Source: Odoribacter laneus YIT 12061
Lineage (GTDB): Bacteria > Bacteroidota > Bacteroidia > Bacteroidales > Marinifilaceae
Assembly: GCF_000243215.1 (NCBI RefSeq)
Contig: NZ_JH594598.1
Location: 153,346 to 217,345 of the forward strand
DNA: 64,000 bases
Direction: 5' to 3'
Position numbers and translations under genes: made by a program. Position 1 is the stretch's first letter. Every line of letters begins with the position of its first letter. The notes beneath the pieces were generated by a model, which saw only the letters and a program-made list of their open reading frames with translations, was not told where the DNA came from and did not search any database. Positions 27,072-38,676 of this stretch are shown one piece after another.

Positions 27072-27241
27072 AAAAATTGGTTTAAATGTGAAAAGGTAAA
27101 AGCGTTTAAAAAGTACAAATGTTCTGTTATAAGAATGGTATTTTCAGCAAAAGCCGCTAGATGCTTTGTCGCTTAATGGAACGAAAGCCCTGGTCTTCCG
27201 AATGTTCCCTCTTTCTTGTGAACATTTTTACTTTTATCTTT

Positions 27242-27272
27242 CAAAATTACAGATTTTTCTCCGGATTTTCAA
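27242..27272 (-). promoter_or_regulatory. Promoter for DUF3467 gene
   Basis: On the minus strand TTG (27272-27270), 20 bases, then TAATTTTG (27249-27242). The layout fits the phylum consensus with one base of extra spacing. The leader would be about 165 bases. Confidence 0.6.
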
Positions 27273-27302
27273 GAAGAGGTTGAGGAGATTCCGGGGATCA
27301 TA

Positions 27303-27329
27303 AAAAAACGCCTCATTGCTGAGGCGTTT
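27303..27329 (-). terminator. Terminator of the rpoBC operon
   Basis: AAACGCCTCA and TGAGGCGTTT pair across a TTGC loop and are followed on the minus strand by a run of T (27303-27308 read as A on the plus strand). It begins 4 bases after the rpoC stop codon. Confidence 0.9.
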
Positions 27330-27332
27330 CTT

Positions 27333-30300
27333 TTATTTGGTCATTTTTTCCATTTCTTCTTTCGAACCGACAACTAAGCCCTTGAACTCTTTCATTCCGG
27401 TTCCTACCGGTATCAAGTGACCGCAAATGACGTTTTCTTTCAATCCTTCGAGCGGATCGACTTTTCCGTAGATTGCAGCTTCATTCAATACTTTCGTCGT
27501 CTCCTGGAAGGATGCAGCCGATATAAAGCTGGACGTCTGCAAAGCTGCCCGGGTAATTCCCTGCAATACTTGTGCAGAAGTAGCGGGTACAGCATCTCTG
27601 GCTTGCACGATTTTCATATCGCGGCGTTTCAGCTGCGAGTTGATATCCCGTAGCGTACGGGCGGAAATGATTTGTCCCGGTTTTACCCGATCAGAATCTC
27701 CAGCCTCCAAAACCACCTTTTTGCCGAACATTTCATCGTTTTCTTCCATGAATTCATTTTTGTCGACAATCTGATTTTCCAAGAAACGAGTATCGCCGGA
27801 ATCCTGAATGAGCACTTTACGCATCATTTGATGAACGATGATCTCAAAATGCTTATCGTTGATCTTCACACCCTGCATCCGGTATACATCCTGTACTTCA
27901 TTTACGATATATTCCTGTACTTTTATCGGACCCTCGATATTCAAAATATCCGTCGGCGTAATCGCACCGTCGGACAAAGGCGTACCGGCACGAACGTAGT
28001 CATTCTCTTGCACCAAGATCTGTTTGGTCAAGGAAACCAGATATTTCTTCACTTCTCCGGCTTTAGAAGTTATGATAATCTCCCGGTTACCTCGTTTGAT
28101 CTTACCATAAGTAACTTCTCCGTCGATTTCAGAAACCACAGCCGGGTTTGACGGGTTACGGGCTTCAAACAATTCGGTTACCCGAGGCAGACCTCCCGTA
28201 ATATCCCCTGCCTTACCTACTGCTCTCGGAATTTTCACAATTGTATTACCTGCTACCACAGCGTCTCCTTCTTTCACAACAATATGTGCTCCTACCGGTA
28301 AGTTATAGCTCTTCAGGACTTCTTTTTTAGCATCCAGAATTAAAATAGCCGGCGCTTTGGTTCTATCCCTAAATTCGGTAATCACTTTTTCCCGGAAACC
28401 GGTTGTTTCGTCCGATTCCTCTTTATAGGTTTCTCCTTCAATCAAATTTTCCGTACCGATTGTACCTGTAAATTCGGTGATGATCAAAGCATTGAACGGA
28501 TCCCATTCGCAAATCAAATCGCCTTTCTTTACCTCAGCCCCATTTTTTACAAATACCTTGGCACCATAAGGAATATTATGCGTTACCAATACAATATTGG
28601 TATTCTTATCAATCATGCGCAGTTCTGTCAAACGCCCGACAACCACATCACATTTCTGTCCGTTCTCCTGTACATATTCTACGGAACGCATTTCCTCGAA
28701 TTCTACCACTCCGTCGTACTTCGCCCGCAGAGAGTTTTCCGTAGAAATATTACCTGCAGTACCTCCCACGTGGAATGTTCTCAAGGTCAACTGTGTTCCC
28801 GGCTCACCGATAGACTGAGCAGCAATGGTCCCTACAGCTTCTCCTTTCTCGACAAGCCGCCCCGTTGCTAAATTACGTCCGTAACATTTTGCACAAACTC
28901 CTTTCTTCGCCTCACAAGTCAGCACAGAACGAACTTCTACCCGTTCTATCGGAGAATTTTCAATAGCTTCGGCAATACTTTCGGTAATTTCCTCTCCGGA
29001 TCTCACCAGTAATTCACCCGAATGCGGATGATAAATATCGTGTACAGACACGCGTCCCAAAATTCTCTCATACAGAGAAGATACGACTTCTTCATTATTC
29101 TTAATGGCAGCAATCGTCACTCCTCTCAACGTACCGCAATCTTCCTCGGTAATGGTGATATCATTGGCCACATCGACCAAACGACGGGTCAAATAACCGG
29201 CATCAGCCGTTTTCAAGGCAGTATCGGCCAAACCTTTACGGGCACCGTGAGTAGAAATAAAATATTCCAATACCGACAATCCTTCCTTAAAGTTTGCCAG
29301 AATCGGGTTCTCGATGATCTGTCCTCCCGTAGCTCCGGATTTTTGCGGTTTAGCCATCAATCCACGCATTCCCCCTAACTGCCGGATCTGTTCCCGGGAA
29401 CCACGGGCTCCCGAATCCAACATCATATAAATGGAGTTAAATCCCTGCTTGTCGGCAGCTAACTGCTTCATCAACGTAGAGGTCAAATTAGCATTTACAT
29501 GCGTCCAGATATCAATTATCTGGTTGTATCTTTCATTGTTGGTGATGAAACCCATATTATAGTTATTCATCACCTCTTCTACCTGTTCATACCCTTCTTT
29601 TAAAAGAGCATCTTTTTCCACAGGAATAATGACATCTTCCAGATTGAACGACAGACCACCTTCGAAAGCCTTCAGGTATCCTAAATCCTTAATATCATCC
29701 AAAAACTTGGCCGTAACATCTACTCCGCATTTTTTAAATACATCCCCGATGATATCCCTCAACGCTTTCTTCGTAATTAAAGTATTGATAAAGGGGAAAT
29801 TCTTCGGGGTATATTGATTCAGAATCACCCGTCCCACAGTCGTTTCCACCATATGCCGGATCGGGTTCCCGTCCTTATCGATATCGTCAATCTTCACACT
29901 GATCAGAGCGTGCAGATCCACCGCATTCTCATTCAAGGCGATAATGACTTCCTCCGGAGAATAAAATTTCAATCCTTCTCCCTTGGCGCCTTTTTTGGGC
30001 TTGGTGATATAATACAATCCCAATACCATATCCTGGGAAGGCACGGTAATCGGAGCTCCGTTAGCCGGATTTAAAATATTATGCGCACAAAGCATCAGAA
30101 TCTGAGCTTCCAAAATGGCCTCATTCCCTAAGGGCAAATGCACAGCCATCTGGTCGCCGTCGAAGTCGGCATTAAAACCGGTACAAGCCAGTGGATGCAA
30201 ACGGATGGCTTTCCCTTCTATCAGCTTCGGCTGAAAAGCCTGAATACCCAAACGGTGCAAAGTCGGAGCACGGTTTAATAATACCGGATGCCCTTTCAGT

Positions 30301-31586
30301 ACATTTTCCAGAATATCCCATACCACCGGATCACGGCGGTCAACAATTTTCTTGGCACTCTTCACCGTTTTTACAATTCCGCGTTCAATCAACTTACGGA
30401 TAATAAACGGCATATATAATTCGGCTGCCATATCTTTCGGCAAACCGCATTCGTGCATTTTCAAATCAGGTCCTACGACAATAACCGAACGGGCGGAATA
30501 GTCGACACGTTTACCCAACAAATTCTGACGAAAACGTCCTTGTTTTCCTTTTAAACTGTCGGACAACGACTTTAAGGGCCGGTTATTTTCAATTTTTACT
30601 GCATTGGATTTACGGGAATTGTCGAAAAGAGAATCGACAGCCTCCTGCAGCATACGTTTTTCATTTCGTAAAATAACATCCGGAGCTTTGATTTCTATCA
30701 ATCGTTTCAAACGGTTATTCCGGATAATTACCCGCCGATACAAATCATTCAGATCGGAAGTAGCAAAACGGCCACCGTCCAGCGGCACCAAAGGACGCAG
30801 TTCCGGCGGAATAACAGCCAACACTTTAACGATCATCCATTCCGGTTTATTCACTTCTTTGCTTTCCCGGAAAGCCTCTACCACCTGCAAACGCTTCAAT
30901 GCTTCGTTTTTACGCTGTTGGGAAGTCTCCGTATTTGCCTTGTGACGCAATTCATACGACAGATCATCCAGATTCAATCTTTCCAGCAACATACCGATCG
31001 CTTCAGCTCCCATTTTGGCAATGAACTTATTCGGATCATCGTCGTCCAAATGCTGATTATCTGCCGGTAAAGCATCCACCAAATCGATGTATTCCTCTTC
31101 CGTCAGAAAATCCAGCTGATTGATTCCTTTTTCAGCTAAAATACCGGGCTGAACAACTACATACCGCTCATAATAAATCACGGAATCCAGTTTCTTAGAC
31201 GGCAATCCTAAAAGATAACCGATCTTATTGGGCAAAGACTTGAAATACCAGATGTGAGCAACAGGTACAACCAATTGAATATGCCCCATGCGTTCCCTAC
31301 GTACTTTTTTCTCCGTCACTTCTACCCCACAACGGTCGCAAACAATCCCTTTATAACGAATGCGTTTATACTTTCCGCAATGACATTCGTAATCTTTTAC
31401 CGGACCGAAAATCCGTTCACAGAATAAACCGTCGCGTTCCGGTTTATACGTACGGTAGTTGATTGTCTCCGGTTTGAGTACCTGTCCGCTGGAATGTTCC
31501 AGAATCTCTTCCGGAGATGCCAAACCGATTGCTATTTTTGTAAAGCTTTTAGGCTTATTTGTATTACTATCTTTTCTAAAGGCCAT
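27333..31586 (-). CDS. rpoC: RNA polymerase subunit beta'
   Basis: The 1417-residue subunit is full length for Bacteroidota. It has the N-terminal zinc site (C68, C70, C83, C86 in CHCGKYK and CDRCGVEV), the catalytic Mg-binding NADFDGDQM loop near residue 475, the trigger-loop region, and a second zinc site with CGTLRG and CAKCYGRN near 815-905. With RpoB it forms the catalytic cleft of the transcription enzyme. It lies 85 bp after rpoB in the same transcript and is closed by the terminator at 27303-27329. Confidence 0.99.
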   Translation of the reverse strand: MAFRKDSNTNKPKSFTKIAIGLASPEEILEHSSGQVLKPETINYRTYKPERDGLFCERIFGPVKDYECHCGKYKRIRYKGIVCDRCGVEVTEKKVRRERMGHIQLVVPVAHIWYFKSLPNKIGYLLGLPSKKLDSVIYYERYVVVQPGILAEKGINQLDFLTEEEYIDLVDALPADNQHLDDDDPNKFIAKMGAEAIGMLLERLNLDDLSYELRHKANTETSQQRKNEALKRLQVVEAFRESKEVNKPEWMIVKVLAVIPPELRPLVPLDGGRFATSDLNDLYRRVIIRNNRLKRLIEIKAPDVILRNEKRMLQEAVDSLFDNSRKSNAVKIENNRPLKSLSDSLKGKQGRFRQNLLGKRVDYSARSVIVVGPDLKMHECGLPKDMAAELYMPFIIRKLIERGIVKTVKSAKKIVDRRDPVVWDILENVLKGHPVLLNRAPTLHRLGIQAFQPKLIEGKAIRLHPLACTGFNADFDGDQMAVHLPLGNEAILEAQILMLCAHNILNPANGAPITVPSQDMVLGLYYITKPKKGAKGEGLKFYSPEEVIIALNENAVDLHALISVKIDDIDKDGNPIRHMVETTVGRVILNQYTPKNFPFINTLITKKALRDIIGDVFKKCGVDVTAKFLDDIKDLGYLKAFEGGLSFNLEDVIIPVEKDALLKEGYEQVEEVMNNYNMGFITNNERYNQIIDIWTHVNANLTSTLMKQLAADKQGFNSIYMMLDSGARGSREQIRQLGGMRGLMAKPQKSGATGGQIIENPILANFKEGLSVLEYFISTHGARKGLADTALKTADAGYLTRRLVDVANDITITEEDCGTLRGVTIAAIKNNEEVVSSLYERILGRVSVHDIYHPHSGELLVRSGEEITESIAEAIENSPIERVEVRSVLTCEAKKGVCAKCYGRNLATGRLVEKGEAVGTIAAQSIGEPGTQLTLRTFHVGGTAGNISTENSLRAKYDGVVEFEEMRSVEYVQENGQKCDVVVGRLTELRMIDKNTNIVLVTHNIPYGAKVFVKNGAEVKKGDLICEWDPFNALIITEFTGTIGTENLIEGETYKEESDETTGFREKVITEFRDRTKAPAILILDAKKEVLKSYNLPVGAHIVVKEGDAVVAGNTIVKIPRAVGKAGDITGGLPRVTELFEARNPSNPAVVSEIDGEVTYGKIKRGNREIIITSKAGEVKKYLVSLTKQILVQENDYVRAGTPLSDGAITPTDILNIEGPIKVQEYIVNEVQDVYRMQGVKINDKHFEIIVHQMMRKVLIQDSGDTRFLENQIVDKNEFMEENDEMFGKKVVLEAGDSDRVKPGQIISARTLRDINSQLKRRDMKIVQARDAVPATSAQVLQGITRAALQTSSFISAASFQETTKVLNEAAIYGKVDPLEGLKENVICGHLIPVGTGMKEFKGLVVGSKEEMEKMTK

Positions 31587-31671
31587 ATTATAACTTCGTT
31601 ATATGTCGAAAGCCGAAAGTTGAAAGGGCCCCGGAATATCCTTCGCCCTTTAACTTTTGCCCTTTAACTTT

Positions 31672-34600
31672 TTATATCAAATTAACGCTTAATCCGAGTC
31701 CTCTTAACTCATGCAACAACACATTGAAAGATTCGGGCAATCCCGGTGTAGGCATAGGTTCCCCCTTCACAATATGTTCATAAGTCTTGGTTCTTCCGAC
31801 TACATCATCCGACTTCACCGTCAGGATTTCCTGCAGGATATGCGATGCACCGAATGCTTCCAGGGCCCAAACCTCCATTTCTCCGAAACGCTGACCACCG
31901 AATTGGGCTTTACCTCCCAAAGGTTGCTGGGTAATCAATGAATACGGTCCGATGGAACGGGCATGCATCTTATCATCTACCATATGTCCCAGTTTCAGCA
32001 TATAGGTCACCCCTACAGTTGCCGGCTGGTCGAAACGCTCTCCCGTACCTCCGTCATACAAATAAGTGGTCCCGAATCTCGGTACACCGGCTTTATCTGT
32101 ATAAGCGTTGATATCTTCCAGACTGGCTCCGTCAAAAATCGGAGTAGCAAACTTCAATCCCAATTCCTTACCGGCCCAGCCCAATACAGCTTCGAATACC
32201 TGTCCCAAGTTCATACGGGAAGGTACACCCAACGGATTCAGACAAATGTCTACTGGCGTTCCATCTGCTAGGAACGGCATATCTTCTACCCTTACCACAC
32301 GGGAAACAATACCTTTGTTCCCATGACGTCCGGCCATCTTATCCCCGATCTGCAATTTACGCTTCTTCGCTACATAAACTTTCGCCATCTTAATAATACC
32401 GGCAGGCAATTCGTCCCCTACAGTAGCATTATATTTCTTACGCTTCATCTGTCCCTCGATTTCCTTGTATTTGATGACATAATTATGCAGCAAATCGCGG
32501 ACCATATCATTTTTCTGCTTATCGGTCGTCCATTTGTTCGGATTCACTTCCAGGTAGTTCAGATTTTGCAAATTCTTCATTGTAAACTTCACTCCCTTGC
32601 CTATGACATCTTCGTTCAGGTAGTTCTTAACCCCTTGAGAAGTCTTTCCGTTCACCAATTCAAATACTTTATCAATCAATAAAGTATTCAAATCGCCGAC
32701 TTTGCGTTCAAATTGTTCGTCAATCTCATTCAATATGGTTTTCCCGGCAGCCTTCGACTTCCGGTCGCCAATCGTACGCTGGAATAATTTCTTATCGATA
32801 ATCACTCCTCTCAGCGAAGGAGAAGCTTTCAGAGAAGCATCTTTCACATCTCCGGCCTTATCTCCGAAAATCGCCCTCAGCAATTTTTCCTCCGGACTAG
32901 GATCAGACTCTCCTTTCGGAGTAATCTTTCCGATCAGGATGTCTCCCGGTTCTACACGGGCACCAATCCGGATCATTCCGTTTTCGTCCAGGTCCTTGGT
33001 GGCATCTTCACTTACATTCGGAATATCTGCCGTCAATTCTTCCAATCCCCGCTTTGTCTCCCGCACTTCCAAAGAATATTCATCCACATGTACGGAAGTA
33101 AATACATCATTCCGCACAATGTTCTCGGAGATCACGATAGCATCCTCATAATTATAACCTTTCCAAGGCATATAAGCCACCTTCAGGTTACGCCCCAGCG
33201 CCAATTCCCCGCCTTCTGAAGAATACCCCTCTGTCAGGATTTGTCCTTCTTCCACCCGTTGTCCTCTCTTGACAATAGGACGCAGCGTAATTGTCGTACT
33301 CTGGTTGGTTCGTTTATATTTCGGTAAAATATATTCCTTTGTATCTCCGTCAAAGCAGACAAAGCGTTCTTCTTCCGTTTGGTCGTATTTGATCACAATC
33401 CGGCGACCATCCACAGCTTCTACCACTCCATTCCCCTCAGCAACGATCTGCGTACGGGAATCTTTGATCAGATTTCCCTCCAAGCCGGTTCCGACAATCG
33501 GAGCCTCCGGTTTGATAATGGGCACAGCCTGACGCATCATGTTAGAACCCATCAAGGCCCGGTTGGCATCGTCATGCTCCAGGAAAGGAATCAAAGAGGC
33601 GGCGATAGAAGCAATCTGGTTCGGTGCTACGTCTATCAAATCCACCTTTTCCACTTCTTCCACCGGGAAATCTCCGTCCTTACGGGATTTGGCCCGTTTA
33701 TTTACGAAATGACCGTTTTCCCCCACCTTAGCATTTGCCTGTGCAATGACCAGCCCTTCTTCTTCTTCTGCCGACAAATATTTCACTCCTTCCGCAGAAA
33801 GATCCACCACAGCATTTTCTACCTTCCGGTAAGGGGTCTCGATAAATCCAAGTTCATTAATCTTTGCATATACACAAAGAGAAGAAATCAAACCGATATT
33901 CGGACCTTCCGGAGTTTCGATCGGACACAGACGGCCGTAATGCGTATAATGCACGTCACGTACTTCGAAACCGGCCCGGTCCCGGGACAAACCGCCAGGT
34001 CCCAATGCCGACATACGGCGTTTATGGGTTATCTCAGCCAGCGGATTCGTCTGGTCCATAAACTGAGACAAAGCATTTGTTCCGAAGAAAGAATTAATGA
34101 CAGAAGAAAGAATCTTCGAATTAATCAGGTCTACCGGAGTAAACACTTCATTATCCCTCACATTCATACGTTCCCGTATCGTACGGGCCATTCGGGCCAA
34201 TCCGACGCCGAACTGATTGTACAATTGTTCCCCTACAGTACGTACGCGCCGATTACTCAAGTGGTCGATATCATCCACATCTGTCCTTGCATTCAGCAAT
34301 TTGATCAGGTATTTGATAATTTCGATAATATCCTCTTTCGTCAGTATCCGGACAGATGGGTCGGTAGCAAGCCCTAATTTTTTATTCAGCTTATAACGTC
34401 CCACATCTCCGAGGTCGTAACGTTTATCGGAGAAAAACAACTTATCGATAACGTCCCGGGCTGTCGCTTCATCAGGCGGCTCGGAACTACGTAGTTGTCT
34501 ATAAATATGGAGCACTGCTTCTTTTTCCGAATTACACGGATCTTTTTGCAGCGTATTATATATAATGGCATAATCTGCCAGATTTTGTTTTTCTTTATGC

Positions 34601-35484
34601 AACAGAATCGTTTTAGCTCCCGATTCTACAATTGCATCGATATGTTCATTTTCCAGTACCGTTTCCCGGTCCACGATGATTTCATTTCGTTCGATAGAAA
34701 CCACTTCACCGGTATCTTCATCCACAAAATCCTCCACCCACGTCTTCAAAACACGAGCAGCCAAGCGTCGGCCAACGACTTTTTTCAATCCCGATTTAGA
34801 AACATTCACTTCGTCTGCCAGATCAAAAATCTGCAGGATATCCTTATCTGTTTCAAAGCCGATAGCTCTCAAAAGAGTAGTTACAGGCAACTTCTTTTTC
34901 CGGTCGATATAGGCATACATCACATTGTTGATGTCTGTAGCGAATTCGATCCAGGAACCTTTGAAAGGGATAATTCTGGCAGAATAAAGTTTAGTCCCAT
35001 TCGCGTGAACGCTTTGTCCGAAAAACACGCCGGGAGATCGGTGTAACTGAGACACAATCACCCGCTCGGCTCCATTGATAACAAATGTTCCTTTAGGGGT
35101 CATATAAGGAACATTTCCGAGGTATACATCCTCGATGACTGTATCAAAATCCTCGTGTTCAGGATCCGTACAATACAGCTTCAGTTTTGCCTTCAACGGC
35201 GCACCGTATGTCAATCCCTGTTCCAGACATTCGTCAATGGTATAGCGGGGAGGGTCAATAAAATAATCCAAAAATTCCAACACGAAATTATTCCGGGTGT
35301 CGGTAATGGGAAAATTTTCTTTAAAAACGGTGTAAAGGCCTTCGTTTTTTCTATTTTCGGGAGTAGTACCCAATTGAAAAAAGTCCTTGAATGACTTTAG
35401 TTGTATCTCAAGAAAATCAGGGTATTCCAACTGATTTTTTATGGATGCAAAGCTTATTCTTTTATTTGAATGATTTGAAGACAT
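31672..35484 (-). CDS. rpoB: RNA polymerase subunit beta
   Basis: The 1270-residue subunit begins [12 protein letters not shown] and holds the rifampicin-pocket region ([26 protein letters not shown]), the flap, and the C-terminal [13 protein letters not shown] and [15 protein letters not shown] clamp segments. Length and motifs fit Bacteroidota RpoB. At the position equivalent to the common rifampicin-resistance site the sequence is wild type in character (the THKRR segment). It is separated from rplL by 92 bp that contain a perfect hairpin, which probably tunes rpoBC relative to ribosomal-protein expression. Confidence 0.99.
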   Translation of the reverse strand: MSSNHSNKRISFASIKNQLEYPDFLEIQLKSFKDFFQLGTTPENRKNEGLYTVFKENFPITDTRNNFVLEFLDYFIDPPRYTIDECLEQGLTYGAPLKAKLKLYCTDPEHEDFDTVIEDVYLGNVPYMTPKGTFVINGAERVIVSQLHRSPGVFFGQSVHANGTKLYSARIIPFKGSWIEFATDINNVMYAYIDRKKKLPVTTLLRAIGFETDKDILQIFDLADEVNVSKSGLKKVVGRRLAARVLKTWVEDFVDEDTGEVVSIERNEIIVDRETVLENEHIDAIVESGAKTILLHKEKQNLADYAIIYNTLQKDPCNSEKEAVLHIYRQLRSSEPPDEATARDVIDKLFFSDKRYDLGDVGRYKLNKKLGLATDPSVRILTKEDIIEIIKYLIKLLNARTDVDDIDHLSNRRVRTVGEQLYNQFGVGLARMARTIRERMNVRDNEVFTPVDLINSKILSSVINSFFGTNALSQFMDQTNPLAEITHKRRMSALGPGGLSRDRAGFEVRDVHYTHYGRLCPIETPEGPNIGLISSLCVYAKINELGFIETPYRKVENAVVDLSAEGVKYLSAEEEEGLVIAQANAKVGENGHFVNKRAKSRKDGDFPVEEVEKVDLIDVAPNQIASIAASLIPFLEHDDANRALMGSNMMRQAVPIIKPEAPIVGTGLEGNLIKDSRTQIVAEGNGVVEAVDGRRIVIKYDQTEEERFVCFDGDTKEYILPKYKRTNQSTTITLRPIVKRGQRVEEGQILTEGYSSEGGELALGRNLKVAYMPWKGYNYEDAIVISENIVRNDVFTSVHVDEYSLEVRETKRGLEELTADIPNVSEDATKDLDENGMIRIGARVEPGDILIGKITPKGESDPSPEEKLLRAIFGDKAGDVKDASLKASPSLRGVIIDKKLFQRTIGDRKSKAAGKTILNEIDEQFERKVGDLNTLLIDKVFELVNGKTSQGVKNYLNEDVIGKGVKFTMKNLQNLNYLEVNPNKWTTDKQKNDMVRDLLHNYVIKYKEIEGQMKRKKYNATVGDELPAGIIKMAKVYVAKKRKLQIGDKMAGRHGNKGIVSRVVRVEDMPFLADGTPVDICLNPLGVPSRMNLGQVFEAVLGWAGKELGLKFATPIFDGASLEDINAYTDKAGVPRFGTTYLYDGGTGERFDQPATVGVTYMLKLGHMVDDKMHARSIGPYSLITQQPLGGKAQFGGQRFGEMEVWALEAFGASHILQEILTVKSDDVVGRTKTYEHIVKGEPMPTPGLPESFNVLLHELRGLGLSVNLI

Positions 35485-35525
35485 CTATTAATTTTTTGGA
35501 ACCTAAACAATAATAACAACAAAAC

Positions 35526-35553
35526 GGTTTAGAGTCAAAAATGACTCTAAACC
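35526..35553 (-). promoter_or_regulatory. rplL-rpoB intergenic hairpin, likely attenuator
   Basis: GGTTTAGAGTCA and TGACTCTAAACC form a perfect 12-bp stem with a 4-base loop, followed on the minus strand by GTTTTGTTG. This is the position of the partial attenuator known between rplL and rpoB in enterobacteria, so a similar role is inferred. Confidence 0.7.
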
Positions 35554-35576
35554 TTTAAAACCCGAGGGTCCTATAA

Positions 35577-35954
35577 CTATTTAAGTTCAACTTCAGCTCC
35601 TGCTTCTTCCAGTTGAGCTTTCAATTGTGCAGCTTCTTCTTTAGAAACTTTTTCTTTCAAAGGAGCCGGAGCTTTGTCTACTAATTCCTTAGCTTCCTTC
35701 AGTCCAAGACCGGTGAGTTCTTTTACTAATTTAACCACACCTAATTTAGCAGCACCAGCTGATTTCAGGATTACATCGAACTCTGTTTGTTCAGCAGCAG
35801 CTCCACCAGCAGCGCCGGCAGCAGGAGCAGCAACAACAGCAGCAGCAGCTGCAGGTTCGATACCATATTCTTCTTTTAAGATGTCAGCTAATTCTTTTAC
35901 GTCTTTTACAGTCAGGTTTACTAATTCCTCTGCAAGTTTTTTCAAATCTGCCAT
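35577..35954 (-). CDS. rplL: Ribosomal protein L7/L12
   Basis: The 125-residue stalk protein has the N-terminal dimerisation helices ([18 protein letters not shown]), an Ala/Gly-rich hinge at about 36-55 and the C-terminal factor-binding domain ([35 protein letters not shown]). It binds elongation factors as multiple dimers on L10. It follows rplJ by 44 bp in the operon. Confidence 0.98.
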   Translation of the reverse strand: MADLKKLAEELVNLTVKDVKELADILKEEYGIEPAAAAAVVAAPAAGAAGGAAAEQTEFDVILKSAGAAKLGVVKLVKELTGLGLKEAKELVDKAPAPLKEKVSKEEAAQLKAQLEEAGAEVELK

Positions 35955-35998
35955 TTCGATAATTATTTAAATTGTTTCTTACTCTGATAAAAATAAAA

Positions 35999-36517
35999 TT
36001 ATGCTCTATCTTCCAGCGTTTTCAACACGCCTCCGATAGTATTCTTCCCTGATTCCAAAGAAGAGATAAGTTTTTGCATCGGCGATTGCAACAGTAAGAT
36101 AATATCTCCCAGCAATTCTTCTTTAGATTTAATGCTAACAAGAGTATCCAACTGGTCTTCACCTACATAGACACATTCTTCCACAAAAGCAGCCTTAAGC
36201 ACAGGTTTGTCGTGGCTCTTACGGAACTCTTTAATCAATTTCGCAGGAGCGTTTCCTGTTTCAGAAAGCATAACAGCGCTGGAACCAGCCAGAGAACCGT
36301 AGAGTTCTTCATAATTGTTTTCCAGTCCGTCGAGGGCTACTCTTAACAAAGTATTTTTTACTTGTATTAATTTGATCCCTGCTTTAAAACATTCTTTACG
36401 CAAATCCTGAGTCGCAGCGGCATCCAATTCTGAAATGTCACTTACATACAAATGTTTGTATGATTTAATCTGCTCGGTTAAACTGTCTATGATTACTTGT
36501 TTTTCTTCCCTTTTCAT
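35999..36517 (-). CDS. rplJ: Ribosomal protein L10
   Basis: The 172-residue protein anchors L7/L12 dimers to 23S rRNA. It begins MKREEKQVIIDSL and shows the L10 fold motifs (YVSDISELDAAATQDLRKE, KNTLLRVALDG, AVMLSETGNAPAKLIKEF) with a C-terminal helix for L12 binding. It lies 29 bp after rplA. In other bacteria L10-L12 complexes repress their own mRNA; no leader long enough for a complex binding site is visible in this gap. Confidence 0.97.
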   Translation of the reverse strand: MKREEKQVIIDSLTEQIKSYKHLYVSDISELDAAATQDLRKECFKAGIKLIQVKNTLLRVALDGLENNYEELYGSLAGSSAVMLSETGNAPAKLIKEFRKSHDKPVLKAAFVEECVYVGEDQLDTLVSIKSKEELLGDIILLLQSPMQKLISSLESGKNTIGGVLKTLEDRA

Positions 36518-36546
36518 TCTACAAAGGTCCTTTTAAAGGTTAATAA

Positions 36547-37242
36547 TTAATCAAGTAATGACTTAAGGTCTAATTTAATACCGGGACTCATTGTACTTGA
36601 CAGGAACACACTCTTCACATAGGTACCTTTTGCAGAAGACGGTTTCAGTTTCTGGATAACGTTCATGAATTCACGAGCATTATCTTTAATTTTATCTGCA
36701 TCAAAGTTCACTTTCCCAATAGAAGTGTGTACTATACCAAACTTGTCAACTTTAAAATCAATTTTTCCCTGCTTCACCTCTGTTACGGCTTTCGCAATAT
36801 CCATTGTTACTGTTCCGCTTTTCGGGTTAGGCATCAATCCACGCGGACCTAAAATTCGTCCTAAAGCACCAATTTTACCCATGATAGAAGGCATAGTGAT
36901 AATGATGTCGATATCGGTCCAACCTGATTTCAACTTTTCAATATACTCATCCAAGCCTACATAATCGGCTCCGGCAGCCTTAGCTTCTTCTGCCTTATCC
37001 GGCGTACAAAGTACTAAAACCCGGACTTCTTTACCGGTACCGTGAGGTAAGGTAACGACTCCACGCACCATTTGATTGGCCTTACGCGGGTCTACTCCCA
37101 GACGAACGTCCATGTCAACTGACGCATCAAACTTAGTAAAAGTAATCTCTTTCACAAGTTTAGCAGCTTCTTCAATGGTATATACTTTACCATTTTCGAT
37201 TTTTTCTAAAGCTAACTTCTTATTTTTTGTCAGTTTACTCAT
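36547..37242 (-). CDS. rplA: Ribosomal protein L1
   Basis: The 231-residue L1-stalk protein includes the conserved [18 protein letters not shown] and [18 protein letters not shown] segments that contact 23S rRNA and the E-site tRNA. Length fits (about 230). It follows rplK by 24 bp. L1 also represses translation of the rplKA message in many bacteria. Confidence 0.98.
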   Translation of the reverse strand: MSKLTKNKKLALEKIENGKVYTIEEAAKLVKEITFTKFDASVDMDVRLGVDPRKANQMVRGVVTLPHGTGKEVRVLVLCTPDKAEEAKAAGADYVGLDEYIEKLKSGWTDIDIIITMPSIMGKIGALGRILGPRGLMPNPKSGTVTMDIAKAVTEVKQGKIDFKVDKFGIVHTSIGKVNFDADKIKDNAREFMNVIQKLKPSSAKGTYVKSVFLSSTMSPGIKLDLKSLLD

Positions 37243-37266
37243 TACGTTTGAAGTATTACAAATTCA

Positions 37267-37704
37267 TTAAAAAGGTTTCTCACCTTCAACGGTGATCCCC
37301 ATACTTCTGGCAGTTCCAGCTACCATGCTCATTGCTTTTTCAATTTGGAAAGCATTCAAATCGCTCATTTTCCCTTCTGCAATCTGTTTTACCTGTTCCC
37401 AGGAAATAGAAGCCACCTTTTTACGGTTGGGCTCTGCAGAACCGGATTTGAGTTTTGTCACTTCCAAAAGTTGAACAGCAACAGGAGGTTGTTTGGTTAT
37501 AAAATCAAAAGACTTATCACCATAAACCTGAATAATTACCGGAATAATCTTTCCTGCCTGATCCTGAGTCCTTGCATTAAACTGTTTACAGAAGTCCATG
37601 ATGTTGACTCCTTTAGAACCCAATGCAGGGCCCACAGGGGGAGAAGGATTAGCGGCACCAGCTTTAATCTGTAGCTTTATAAGAGCTTCAACTTCTTTTG
37701 CCAT
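37267..37704 (-). CDS. rplK: Ribosomal protein L11
   Basis: The 145-residue protein of the GTPase-associated centre has the family start ([18 protein letters not shown]), the [18 protein letters not shown] loop and the C-terminal rRNA-binding domain with GTARSMGI. It lies 25 bp after nusG. It is also a thiostrepton and RelA contact site in studied bacteria. Confidence 0.98.
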   Translation of the reverse strand: MAKEVEALIKLQIKAGAANPSPPVGPALGSKGVNIMDFCKQFNARTQDQAGKIIPVIIQVYGDKSFDFITKQPPVAVQLLEVTKLKSGSAEPNRKKVASISWEQVKQIAEGKMSDLNAFQIEKAMSMVAGTARSMGITVEGEKPF

Positions 37705-37729
37705 GATTTTTTTCTTCTCAAAAAATTAA

Positions 37730-38278
37730 TTATTCTTTTTCTACCTGCATGAAACTCAATTCGAGTGGTGTTTTACGACCGAAAATCTTGACAATTACTT
37801 TCAATCTCTTCTTATCGCTATTTACCTCCTCTATCACACCGGTAAAACCGTTGAACGGTCCGTCCGTAACTTTTACGGATTCGCCCACGAAATAAGGAAT
37901 ACTTACTTCTTCCGGTTGTTCCGCAAGCTCGTCTACTTTCCCAAGAATTCGGTTTACTTCTGCTAAACGCATAGGCACCGGATCACCTCCTTTGGTCTCC
38001 CCCAGGAAGCCAATTACATTCGTGATATCACGAAGCATGTGGGGAATTTCACCAACTAAGGCAGCCTCAATCATAACGTATCCCGGAAAGAAATTCCGCT
38101 CTTTGCTGATTTTTTTTCCGTTACGCACCTGATAAATCTTCTCGGTAGGTATCAAAACCTGAGAAACGTAATCCTGAAGCCCCAAACTGGCAATTTCACT
38201 TTCGATATATTCCTTCACCTTCTTCTCTTTTCCACCAATTACCCGAAGGACATACCATTTCTTTACAATTTCTGCCAT
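37730..38278 (-). CDS. nusG: Transcription elongation factor NusG
   Basis: The 182-residue protein has the NGN domain (KKWYVLRVIGGKEKKVKEYI, FFPGYVMIEA) and a C-terminal KOW domain (ESVKVTDGPFNGFTGVIEEV). It binds the RNA polymerase clamp and affects pausing and Rho or ribosome coupling. It follows secE by 17 bp. No large insertion is present between the domains, unlike some Bacteroidetes LoaP/UpxY-type paralogues. Confidence 0.97.
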   Translation of the reverse strand: MAEIVKKWYVLRVIGGKEKKVKEYIESEIASLGLQDYVSQVLIPTEKIYQVRNGKKISKERNFFPGYVMIEAALVGEIPHMLRDITNVIGFLGETKGGDPVPMRLAEVNRILGKVDELAEQPEEVSIPYFVGESVKVTDGPFNGFTGVIEEVNSDKKRLKVIVKIFGRKTPLELSFMQVEKE

Positions 38279-38295
38279 CTTAGTTTTTCGGATTA

Positions 38296-38487
38296 TTAAT
38301 AAAACAACTGATAAATAAAAGTCAGTATGTGTCTGAATACGACATCCATGATAAAAATGCCAATCGCTATAATGACGGAAGCAATCATTACAATCGTAGC
38401 ACTACTCTGGAGTTCTGACCAAGTTGGCCAAGACACTTTATTGACCAATTCGCTGTATACGTCTGCGAAATAACCTTTAATATTCAT
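38296..38487 (-). CDS. secE: Preprotein translocase subunit SecE
   Basis: A 63-residue single-span protein with the SecE signature NKVSWPTWSELQSSATIV followed by the membrane segment (about 33-57). It stabilises SecY in the inner-membrane translocon. The short, one-span form is usual outside Proteobacteria. It lies between tRNA-Trp and nusG. Confidence 0.95.
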   Translation of the reverse strand: MNIKGYFADVYSELVNKVSWPTWSELQSSATIVMIASVIIAIGIFIMDVVFRHILTFIYQLFY

Positions 38488-38559
38488 TTTAGACTCTAGA
38501 TTGTAGATTTCAAATTGTATTTGACAGACAATTCAAAATTTAAAATTTAATACTTTTTG

Positions 38560-38632
38560 CACGGATGGAGAGACTCGAACTCCCGACACTCGGTTTTGGA
38601 GACCGATGCTCTACCGACTGAGCTACATCCGT
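38560..38632 (-). tRNA. tRNA-Trp (anticodon CCA)
   Basis: The 73-base cloverleaf is complete on the minus strand. Acceptor arms ACGGATG/CATCCGT pair, the D-arm has AGCTCAGTCGGTAGAGC, the anticodon stem TCGGT/ACCGA encloses loop CTCCAAA giving anticodon CCA (38599-38597), and the T-arm has GGGAGTTCGAGTCTCTC. The 3' CCA is not encoded. It lies between tuf and secE, the classical Bacteroidota position. Confidence 0.97.
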
Positions 38633-38637
38633 AAACG

Positions 38638-38659
38638 GAGGTCGGCACCTGCCGACCTC
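38638..38659 (-). promoter_or_regulatory. Hairpin between tuf and tRNA-Trp
   Basis: GAGGTCGGCA and TGCCGACCTC form a perfect 10-bp stem with a 2-base loop, 5 bases upstream of the tRNA 5' end and 17 bases after the tuf stop. There is no long T-run, so read-through is likely; it may act as a partial terminator or as an mRNA-stabilising or processing site between tuf and the tRNA. Confidence 0.6.
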
Positions 38660-38676
38660 AAATTTCTATAGAAGGA

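Noticed and set aside
33379-34377. 332-codon frame opposite rpoB
   Set aside because: Long, but wholly inside rpoB on the other strand; RpoB motifs are certain and the antisense translation has no family character.
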